NCBI GenBank assembly: GCA_015852425.1
Contig: JAAAIG010000765.1
Coordinates: 1 to 18,753 of the forward strand
Source of the DNA: Gryganskiella cystojenkinii
Lineage: Eukaryota > Mortierellomycota > Mortierellomycetes > Mortierellales > Mortierellaceae
Length of the DNA: 18,753 nucleotides
Reading direction: 5' to 3'
Made by a program: the position numbers and the translations under genes. This document shows positions 1 through 10,000 of the stretch, in pieces. Position 1 is the stretch's first letter; each line of letters opens with the position of its first letter. The notes beneath the pieces were generated by a model. It saw only the letters and a list, made by a program, of their open reading frames with translations, did not search any database and was not told where the DNA came from.

Positions 1-1817
1 CAGTCACATATCTCACACGTGATATCTGGCGGAAGGGGATGGTGACGAGACTACCGGACCGTGGCGCCATAACGGTTCTGAAGGGTTGTCCTTTTTTGAC
101 TTTTTGAAAAATAAAGGTTGAACACAAGAGAATAATTTCTGAGAACCAAAGAAGGTCATGTCGACTTTTTTAAACAAATTTGCAAAGGAATGAACAAAAA
201 GCATACGTACCTTAAGTGTTGGTCAGTGAGCCTGTGTAACTTGTTCGCTTAAGAAATGAGATCGTAGGGCGAAGCCTTTGCTTTGAGGGTTCGCAACCGG
301 ATTTGGAAAGGATTGTCATCTACAAGACGGACAAAGACAGAAAAAAGTCTGAGCACCGAGTATCGGGGAGGATCCTGCAGTGCGTCACCAAAGTCCAATT
401 GACTAGGGAGCGATCAAAGACGTTGGCGCTCTCTGACTAAAACGGGTGAAAGCAAGAAAGCTGCTATGGAGGCGTCTACGTGAACTATTGAGTGAAAAAA
501 AAAAAAGATGTGCACCAGGCGTAAAATGCAACAAATAATAGGAGTGGGCAAAAAGGGCCAACAAAGAAGAGAAAAAGGAGATACGTGCGCGATCGAAGAC
601 AAAAGAAGGATTTTCGACAGATGACGAATCAATTGAGACATATATTTTTATTGTTTATTTTAGCGTTATTTGGATTGAGTTGCGCGTCCTTTGTGAGTGC
701 GTGTACCGTTGTGCATGTGCACTTGCATTTCTGGAGAATAGACGCCAATGCGAGATCGTCCCATGAGTTGGGTTCAGCCAAACAATTGGAGAGCTGAGGG
801 TCTGCGGAAATGGAAAGGGGTAACAGGCTAGTCTCTCCCTTTTTCGAAATTTGTAAGCGTTTGCTGTTCTAACTGCAAACTGCAGAGGTCTTCAAGGTTG
901 CTGTCTCCGGGGCTGCAATCCATGATCTCACGATGATGGACCAACATTCGCTCTGGAGAATTGAAGGGTTTATGCGTATTTCCGGTTTGTTTATTGTTTG
1001 ATCGGTGGAAAGAGAGGTTGACGCACGCCAAGGAGAAAAAAAGTTTAATACCCCTTCGGAAAGAAAAAAACAAGTCAGACCGACTGCGTGTGTTTGGTTG
1101 GACAGAACAATTGAATTGAGCAGTTTGCAAAAAAAAAAAAAGAAATCGTCCCAGGGTTTTTGTTTATGTTTTTGCAACCCAAAAAAGGACCTCTTCTCAT
1201 AACCAACGGATTGATCTGCTGCGGGCTGGACCCACTTTGCAAGAAACCCCTTGTGGGTTGGTGGTTTGGGGTGCAATTAGTATTATGGTTCCTTTCCTTC
1301 CTTGGCACAGACTCTTTCCCTTTTTCAATCCGCGAGGGAGAGTTTGTCGTATTTTTGAGTTGACTTTGGTTGCCTCTTCTCTCGTTTTCTTTCCCTTGGA
1401 GAGCTCACCCACTGTCCAGATCTGGTTGAACGCCCGACCAGTTGCTTAGAAATGTTAAAAATGAAGGCAATTCGCCGCAAACGAGACGCTCTCATCCCAC
1501 ACCCATATAAAGTCGCCTCTTCCACCCTCTTTATTGTTTTTTTTTTTTTTCTTTTCTTTGCGCTCCTCCCTCTCTTCCTTTTGGTTTTCTTATTTCTTCG
1601 CTCTTTACCTCGCTCCCCAGTCTTTTTTACCATCTGATCTGGACAGATAGGAAACAAAGAAACAAGGAATACATTTCGATAGAACCAGATCGGGATCTAT
1701 CAACATCCATACTCATTTTTTAGATTTCTCCCTTCATTGCCACCAATTTTTGATCGTGCCTTCTCTTCGCTCCACTCTCTCGATCTCTCGCTCTTCACAA
1801 CCTCCACATCGACTAAA
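1..1817. other. Upstream non-coding region of the ABCC transporter gene
   Basis: I see no convincing gene here. The region has A and T homopolymers (A12 at 495-506, A13 at 1129-1141, T14 at 1537-1550) and a CT-rich stretch at about 1512-1625 just after the TATA box. Open frames are short and low in complexity. One 58-codon frame at 621-797 (+) starts with a signal-peptide-like segment and is discussed as a finding. From the TATA box to 1818 there is no ATG on the plus strand, so 1818 would be the first start codon in a transcript beginning near 1540. The first few hundred bases could hold the end or promoter of a neighbouring gene outside the window, but nothing recognisable is visible. Confidence 0.7.
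1506..1511 (+). promoter_or_regulatory. TATA box of the ABCC transporter gene
   Basis: TATAAA occurs in a GC-richer setting and is followed by a long pyrimidine-rich tract, a common arrangement at fungal core promoters. It lies about 310 bases before the start codon at 1818, which implies a 5' leader of roughly 250-280 bases without any upstream ATG. The assignment rests on motif and position only. Confidence 0.5.
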
Positions 1818-4800
1818 ATGGGTGTCGACAGCTGGTGCAACAACAACTTAGAGGGCTGGGTAAGACACAAAACTATCATCGCAAAGATCTTTGACCTGCA
1901 GGCACACATAAACCTTGCAGGCAACGGAAAACAGTAACTGAAGAGGGGAGTTTGACTAACGATCGTTTTATTTGTTCTTTTGTCCAAAATAGGGCCCAAC
2001 CAGCTCTGTAAACCCAGATCTGACGCTCTGTGTCGAAGACACGATCCTTCTCGCCTTGCCTTCCCTAGTAGCCTTGCTTGGCATGTGCTATAGGACTTAT
2101 ACCATGTACACAAAGGGCAAAAATCATGACCTCGGTCGCACCAACATCATCTACTACCCAACGCAGCTCCTCATGGTTGCCAGCGGCGTGGCCCTGATTG
2201 CCCGAGCTGCTGTTCTTCATAACAACGGCTATGCTCCTGCCACAATGTTCAGCACTATCTGTATGGCTATTGCATGGGTAAGAGAACAACTATTAACAAA
2301 GGATTCTCATATCATAATAGTCAAACATTAACATGAGTTCTTTTTGTATTCTTTTCCCATCAGCTGTTCGCCCCCGTCCTCAACTACTTTCAACACAAGC
2401 AGTTCTTCCGGTCCAACGATTACATCTTTGCCCTCTATATGTTCTCTCTTTCTGCTTCTGCAATCAACATTCGCACCATGATCCTCCACAACCTCACAGA
2501 TGAAGACCAGTTCAAGGCCTTTGTCGCCTTCGTCGCGATCAACGCCCTTGGTTTCGTTTTTGAGTCTTGGCCTCGTGGACGCACCCAAGTTCAGCGCAAG
2601 TCCAACGGCAGTGGCTTCGAAAAGGCCAATCTTTTCTCTCGTCTCTCCTTCCACTACCTCCAACCGATCATCACCAAAGGATTCCGCGACCCTTTGGCGA
2701 ACAAGGATATCGAAGGTATGGTTCCAGCCCACATCAAGACCGAATTCTCTCACGACCACCTCAACAACAGGTGGCAACGGGCCGTGGCCAAGAGCAAGGC
2801 CAAGGGCCAAAAGCCCAGTTTGTTCTTGACGATCATGAGGGCTTATGGACCACAGTGGATACCCATCATGATCTATCGTATCGCCGCCTCGACCTTGACT
2901 TATGTGTTGCCCGCGCTCTTGAACAACATGTTGGCGTTTATTGGCTCGGGGGGTCAAGATTCGAAGGATCAAAAGCCCATTTCTTTGGGTATTATCTTGG
3001 CCTTTGGCATGTTCTTTGCGTCGATCGCCAATTCATTTTTTATGGCTCAGTACTTCCAGACCTGTATGAACGTCGGTATCGAGGCCCGTACTGCCTTGAT
3101 TGCTATGATTTACCGAAAGTCCCTCAAGTTGTCCAGTGCGGCCAAACAAAAGTCAACCGCTGGTGAGATCAACAATCACATGTCGGTCGATGCCGAGCGT
3201 TGGCCGGATGCGATCACGTTTATGCCCATGTTCATCTCCATCCCGTACGAGCTCGCCATCGGTCTTTGGATGTTGTATAAGCAGATTGGTTGGTCTGTCT
3301 TTGTGGGTCTCGCTACTATTATTGCCTTGATCCCTATTCAGGGAATCATTGCCAAGTTTTTCATGAAGGCCAAGGCCGCGAAACTGGAGGCCATGGATGG
3401 AAGAGTCAGATCTATGAATGAAATTTTGTCTGGAATCAAGATTGTCAAACGTAAGTACTTCAAAAGGAACTCGAAATATTCACAAACAACAAAGAATCTG
3501 TACCAAACATTTAATATTTTTTCTTCTTTTCTTCTTTCTTTATGCAGTGTACGGATGGGAGGATTCATTCCGCGACCGTGTGAGTGTTTTCCGTAACCGG
3601 GAGTTGAAGACTTTGAGAAGAATCGGCGTGGTTTTCTCGTTCTTGTCGATCATGTTCCAGTCCGTCCCGTTGTTGGTGACCTTGGTCTCCTTTGCAGTCT
3701 ATGCCACTCATGGCGGACCCAACTATGGACCTGGTGATATCAACCCTCAGCGCATCTTTGTCTCGATCTCGCTCTTCGGAATGTTGAACCGTCCTATTGG
3801 CATGTTGTCCCACATCATTGCGGAGGCCATCGGTGTCACGGTCGCGACCCGTCGTATCCAAAAGTTCTTGTTGGCGGAGGAGGTTGCCGACGATACCACT
3901 GATGGCAACAAAACTTTGCCTTCTGATCCCTCTGTGCCCTTGATTGACATCAAGGATGGTGTCTTTGCTTGGGAGACTGAGGGACCCGAGGTCGAGACCG
4001 AGAAGGAGAAGCTCAAGCGGGTGAAACTCGAGGACAAGAAGCAAAAGCAGCTCGAAAAGGAGGCCATCAAGGCCGGAAAACCTATCCCTGAAAAGCCTGC
4101 CGCTGTCGAGAAGAACTATGGACCCACCCTGACCGACATCAATTTGACGATCGCGCGTGGAAACTTGACCGCGGTGGTCGGTCGTGTCGGTCAGGGCAAG
4201 ACCTCGCTGCTGAATGCTATCATTGGCGATATGTACAAGCGTCAGGGAACTGTGAAGCGTTTTGGAACAATGGCTTATGTCGCTCAGCAGGTAATTATCT
4301 ATGCTGTTGCTATAATGCGCTCCTATATTGTCCAAAAATGGTTACCAATTCAACTGACTTTTTTTTCTTCATCTCTCTATCTCCTTATTTTTCGTAGGCC
4401 TGGATTGTGAACGCTACATTGAAGGACAACATCATTTTCGGAAATGTCTTTGACCAGGCAAAGTACGATCATATTCTTATGGCCTGCGGTCTTCTCCCGG
4501 ATATTGCCATGTTGCCCGCCGGTGACATGACTGAGATTGGCGAGCGCGGAATTAACCTCTCTGGAGGTCAGAAGCAGCGTGTCTCCTTAGCCCGTGCAGC
4601 TTATGAGGACGCCGATATCTATCTCTTTGATGATCCCCTCAGTGCCGTCGATGCCCACGTTGATCAGCACTTGTGGCAAAACTTGATTGGACCCAATGGA
4701 TTGCTCAAGGAAAAGACTCGCGTTTTGGTCACGCATGCGATCCATCATTTGGAGCAGGCGGACCAAATTGTTGTTATCAAGGATGGCGGGATTCATGAGA

Positions 4801-6872
4801 CCGGCAAATACGACGATCTGATGGAGGCTCGTGATTCCTTTTACCAGTTGATCACGGATTACTCGGTCAACCAGGGCAAGAAAAGCAAGAAGTCTGAGAA
4901 AGAGGGTCAGAACGGTGCTGAGGATCACGATGATGAGTCCACTCAAGATGGTGACGTTGACAAGGAGACCAAGGCTGAGATCAAGAAGGACGACAAGGCA
5001 GAGTTAGTCGCGGAGGAGAAAATGGTGATGGGTGCCGTCTCTTGGGGTACGTACCTCATCTATGCCAGGGCTGCTTCCTACAAGTGGTCAATTGTCGTCA
5101 TCCTCATGTTTTTCCTCGGTCAGGCCTGTCAGATCGGTACGAACGTCTGGCTCAAGTATTGGACCACTGATGGTGCCCAAAAGTACTCGGTGGGCGTGTT
5201 CCTCGGTGTCTATGCTGCCCTAATTGTCGCTTTTATGATCATGAACGTTGTCTCTGGCTACGTGACCATGGTGTTGGCAGCAATTCGCGCTTCGACCCGT
5301 CTTCACGAACGTCTTTTGACAAAGATGCTGCGCTTACCCATGTCCTTCTTTGATACCACCCCTCTTGGCCGCATCGTCAACCGATTCTCAAGCGATATCT
5401 TCTCTATCGACGAGTTGACCCCTTGGAACTTTATCAATGTTTTTATCTGCGGAACAAGCGTCTTGGGAACTATCGTCGTTATTGCTACCACCACCCCTGT
5501 TTTCTTGGCCGTCGTCCCGCCTCTTATCGTGGTTTATTTGATTGTCCAGGCCTACTACATCCGCTCGTCTCGTGCTCTTAAGCGCATTGATTCTGTCTCC
5601 AAGTCCCCGATCTACCAGCACTTTAGCGAGACCTTGGCCGGTGTCACGACCATCCGTGCCTTGAACGCCAACGATCGTTTCATTGCTGATAACGCTGCGA
5701 AGGCAGATGTTGCCGCAAATGCTTATTTCTCCTGGGTTGTCTCTAACCGTTGGCTGCAGATCCGTCTCGAAGCACTCGGTGCCATTGTTGTCTTGGCCGC
5801 TGCCTTGTTCGCGGTGAGTCGCAGGTCTTTGAACGCCGGTGACGTCGGATTGGCTCTCAGTTACTCCCTGTCCATCTCGCAAGATATTACTTGGTTGGTT
5901 CGTTCGTACTGCGATCTCCAGAACCAGTTGGTCGCTGTCGAGCGTGTGGACGAGTACGCGAACAAGAACCCTGAGGCTCCTGCCGAGACTGATGTCAAGC
6001 TTCCCGAGAACTGGCCTCAGGCTGGTCGTGTAGAGTTCAGAAACTACTCGACTCGTTACCGTGAGGGTCTGGATTTAGTCATCAAGAACATCTCGTTCGA
6101 GGTCCAACCGGCCGAGAAGGTTGGAATCGTTGGTCGTACTGGTGCCGGAAAGTCCTCCTTGACTTTGGCCCTTTTCCGAATCGTCGAGGCTGCCAACTCT
6201 CACTGGGCTAAGTCAAGTCATAACGGAGCTGATCAGGATGCCGATCCCACCAAGCAAGACGCCGTTGTGGACATGGAAAAGGTTGAAGTCGAAGAGGACG
6301 GTGGATCAATCTGGATCGATGGTATCGATATCTCGACCGTCGGTTTGAAGTACTTGCGCCAGCATTTAGCCATTATCCCACAGGACCCCACACTCTTTGT
6401 CGGTACCGTCCGTGAGAACTTGGACCCTTTCAACGAGTTGGAGGATGCCGATCTCTGGGAAGCTCTCGAGCGCGCCCATTTGAAAGAACATATCTCTTCC
6501 TTGGCCGGTGGTCTTTCTTTCAAGGTCTCACAGAACGGAGACAACTTCTCAGTCGGCCAACGATCCCTGATTTGTTTGGCGCGTGCTCTTTTGAGAAAGA
6601 CAAAGATCTTGATCTTGGATGAGGCTACTGCCGCTGTCGATGTCGAAACCGACGAGTTGATCCAAAAGACGATCCGAAAGGAGTTCAAGGACCGAACTAT
6701 TCTCACGATCGCCCATCGTATCAAGACCGTCATGGATTCCGACAAGATCTTGGTCCTCGAGAAGGGTCGTGTAGAGGAATTCGAGTCACCTGTGGTCCTT
6801 CTGCAGAGACCCGATTCTTTGTTCTTCAGCTTAGCGCAACAGGCTGGTGAGATCAAGGATCACTCCGAGTAG
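1818..6872 (+). CDS. ABCC-family (MRP/Ycf1-like) full-length ABC transporter, five exons
   Basis: Exons inferred from splice signals and frame are 1818-1859, 1993-2277, 2364-3450, 3548-4290 and 4398-6872, giving 1,543 residues, close to Ycf1 and MRP1. The third junction restores a KLYGWE motif (471-476) typical of ABCC proteins. Order: five hydrophobic segments (TMD0, about 28-180); linker with NLFSRLSF (198-205); TMD1; NBD1 with A-loop Trp613, Walker A 683-690 (Lys689), LSGGQ 773-777, Walker B Asp797-Asp798 and His832; acidic linker about 879-928; TMD2; NBD2 with Walker A 1298-1305 (Lys1304), FSVGQ 1436-1440, Asp1460-Glu1461 and His1492. NBD1 has Asp where NBD2 has the catalytic Glu, the usual ABCC asymmetry, so NBD2 is probably the main ATPase. 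Family members export glutathione, glucuronide or metal-thiol conjugates across vacuolar or plasma membranes; substrate and location here are unknown. Both NBDs carry extra charged insertions (about 616-663 and 1319-1352). Confidence 0.97.
1860..1992 (+). other. Intron 1 of the ABCC gene
   Basis: A 133-base phase-0 intron has donor GTAAGA and acceptor AAATAG. TGACTAAC at 1953-1960 is an excellent fungal branch-site match about 33 bases before the acceptor. The other introns are 2278-2363 (86 bases), 3451-3547 (97 bases, donor GTAAGT) and 4291-4397 (107 bases, donor GTAATT, CTGAC before a T tract). Removing all four gives one uninterrupted ABCC protein. Confidence 0.9.
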
Positions 6873-7008
6873 ACTTGAAATTTTTTTGTTTGCTATTTTT
6901 GTACATCATATTTTCATTCATTTTGACCATTGCATTGCATTGGTAGGCCAGGTGCCATCGAGCCTTGGGTCTCTACCTACCCTTACCCTAATAATATTAC
7001 TCCACGTC

Positions 7009-7014
7009 AATAAA
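7009..7014 (+). terminator. Poly(A) signal of the ABCC gene
   Basis: AATAAA lies 137 bases after the transporter stop codon, within an AT-rich run. It is the only perfect hexamer between the stop and the neighbouring gene on this strand. Confidence 0.6.
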
Positions 7015-7038
7015 TATATATATTGCGTTTCTTGGAAT

Positions 7039-7044
7039 TTTATT
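7039..7044 (-). terminator. Poly(A) signal of the lipase gene
   Basis: AATAAA read on the minus strand lies about 50 bases after the lipase stop codon at 7093-7095. It faces the transporter's signal across about 25 bases, so the two convergent transcripts should end almost on top of each other. Confidence 0.5.
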
Positions 7045-7092
7045 TTTTGTTTGCCATGAGACTCGTCTTCAAACCCGAAACAGAATTCTTTT

Positions 7093-10000
7093 TTAAGCAA
7101 AGTAATCGGTCCTGGCTGGCTGTTTTTGGGCATTTGCTTGATGTTTCTCAAGCTTACGCTTCTCCTTCAACTTTTGCTTCTTCTCCTGTTCTTCCTTATG
7201 CGCCTTGGCCCATGCCAAAGAACGTTCGATCCTTGAATCATATTGCTGAGGGAAGTGATGCCACAACCAGTTGGCTCTAAGAGGAATGGCCATGAAATGC
7301 TCCTTGTCTGAGAACTCGATTCGAATCTCCTTCTTCTTAGAGCCATGTTTTTTGGGTTTCTTGGTCGTGTACACTTTGGCATGTTCCTCCTCGTCATCAT
7401 CCAGATCGTCATCGTCGTCCTCCAAGTCGATGGCGCTATTACCCCCGGTGACAGATTCGACTGCGTGCTTGGACTTATCGACTCCGGAAATCTTTTCTTC
7501 GGATGGGTTACGGCTGTGGTCTAAAATTTGTTGTGTGGCAATGTCACGAGCATTCGAAGGGCCTTCATAAAGGATTGGTTCACCAAGAGTCTTTTTCAGC
7601 GAGGGTGATTCTAGTGGGCTATCAACGAGATCAGTCCCGGCTGTAACGGTGGCGGCAACCGTAGCCTCTTGTAAATCTCTGTAGTCCTGCAAGGCAAGAC
7701 TCGTTGTGCTTCCCAAGCGGACCGCCGGTTGGTTGGGCTGGTACGGTGTCACCTTGGGAGCCTTGTTGATCGGAGTCTCGGAGGTTGAGGTCGGAGTAGT
7801 CATATGACGATGCGATTTCTCCGCATTATTCTTCAAGGTCAATGCAGCAGTGATAGCCGTGAGTGACCGTGTCAGAGGGTTGTGGCTAGCACTGGAACTG
7901 GTGCTCATGCCTCTGGCGCGGCCAGATTGGCCGTTTGTATGCTCACTGTTTGAGGACCAGGTGTCGGGTTGACCAAACTTACTGTCGCGTCCCTTCCGGT
8001 TATTCTTGACCACAGGTGTATCCTCGTAGACCTTGTGAATATAGGTCACTGTACCACCAGTGACCAATCTCGGGATATCGTTGACCGCGCGCAAGCTCTC
8101 CTGAGCCTTCTCGAGGACGTCCAGAATCTTGTCCAATTTTTCCTTGGGGTCCATACCATCGTATATGGGGTTCAGGGACTCCAGAGCACCAATCTTGATC
8201 AGCTCCTTGAGATCCAGCGCGTTGCCGTAGGAGAGTCTGCAGACGATATCACTCTCGTTCACGAAGGCAATCTGAGTCCTCTCCCATTGAGCCGCCAAGT
8301 TGGGCGTGCAGATTGGTGGGGGTGCAAACAGATAAGCCTTGACCTCCAACTTTTGAGCAGGTTCTGTGGGGGTCATGCCGGGGACCATAAAGTTCTCAAA
8401 GCGGTCCTGGAGGAGAGAGCATAGCAATGATGCCGATCCAGCACCGAGCGAGTGACCGATACAGTAAATAGTTTTGAGGTTGAACTTTTTCAAAGCCGCC
8501 TCGATATCCTTGCCGGAACGCTCGAGAACGAAACGCGCATTGTCCATGATACCTTTATGGACGAGTCCGCCCTTGTAAGGGTAGTACTCGCAGACAAGAT
8601 CCGTCATTGCATCTGTAATGCTCTATTTGGATACGGACAGTTGCAATGAGAGTCAGCTGTAAGGATTCAAAGATGCGAGCTGGAGAAGATGGCTACTATT
8701 ACGCGGTCCATACGTGCGTCACTTACGAAAGTTCCACGGATAATGATACAGAGGGCATTGTACTTGGGGTCGCGCACAATGTAATAACTGGGCACCAAGG
8801 CCGTTCGCTTGTCGAAGTGCCAAACGATCATATCCTCTTTCTTCAGCTTGAAGTAGTCCATTACATTTTTGCGATCAGAGTTGAATCGAATAAAGTCTAT
8901 ACAGATAACAGTGGACAAACACAAGGACAGTCAATATAAGAGGTCATATGTCTAGTGGTATAATATTTGAAGAGAGCGTTCAACATACTCAGAGGGGCAA
9001 CTTTGAAGCTGTAACCAAAGTAAACCCAAGGCAAAGAACCATATGAGGCAATCGCAAGACGGACAAAGTGGCGAGCATGCTCCAAGATCTCGATGTTGTC
9101 GAATGCGTGGTTGGTCGTAGGACTACAAATCAGTATCGGCAGGAAAATGTTAGCCCTTATGCGCATACATTTACTTTTCGACAAATAGACCTGTGAAACA
9201 GCATTGGTGGTGTCTTACGTTGGATGACGGGCATAAAACTGCTCGACAATATGAAATCCACGCCAAAACTCTGCGCGGGTCAAATTCCATCCATGTCCAA
9301 AGAAGGAACTATACATCAACTGAATATCCTTAAAGGCCGATCGAGTCTGTTCTGAGAAAAAGTTGAACCCTTTCTTGGCCTTCTTCTCCTCCTGCGACTT
9401 GTTTAAATATTGATCCTTCTTGGCCTGGTTACCGTTCGCCATGATATCGGCCATCAGTTCCTCTTCACGTTCTCGGTCAGCTTGAGTCAGATGCTCACCT
9501 TTGACGTGGTCGTTCGATGTTCCGGATTGGACATCATCGTACTCGGCCTCTTCTCCGTCCACGAATCCGTCACAGTGAAGCTCGGATTCTTCCCATGATG
9601 ACATGACACCCTGAGGGAGACTGCTGTCAGTCAACCAGTTCATGCCTGCGCCAGGTGAGGTGGGTGATCCAGGGGACTGGGCCGTCGTAGGCGAGAGAGG
9701 AGGAGAAAGGGGACCATCATTACTGTTTCCATAGTGTAACGACAGGTTTGGAGGAGAGGACGGCATCTTTAGGACTCGACTAGTCACTGATTCTCCGGGG
9801 GCAAGATTACGGGGAGTCACCGTGGATGACATAGAGGACGATCTCTCGGGCGATTGGACATTAGGCTGACCGTTAAAGTCACCTAGAGTCGAAGAGTCGG
9901 TGGATAGGGTGGACGAGATAGAGATGTTGGAATTCGATCTCGACACGCGACGCTGAACACCATTGATGGCAGTTCCGTTACGTCCAGTCCCAGTTCCGAG

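Noticed and set aside
1325..1657. 110-codon minus-strand frame rich in Lys and Arg
   Set aside because: It is the complement of the CT-rich promoter tract and purely low-complexity.
1953..1959. Second TGACTAA as a Yap1 site
   Set aside because: It lies in intron 1 of the transporter, 33 bases before the acceptor, and is better explained as the branch site.
2328..4335. Long minus-strand open frames (2328-2972, 214 codons; 3565-4335, 256 codons) opposite the transporter
   Set aside because: They lie antisense to well-supported ABCC exons and lack domains. The strong third-position bias of the real gene explains their openness.
6233..6856. 207-codon minus-strand frame opposite NBD2
   Set aside because: It is a shadow of the conserved NBD2 coding sequence and has no recognisable motif.
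7969..8424. 151-codon plus-strand frame opposite the lipase
   Set aside because: It is antisense to the exon carrying the GHSLG elbow and is explained by that exon's codon use.
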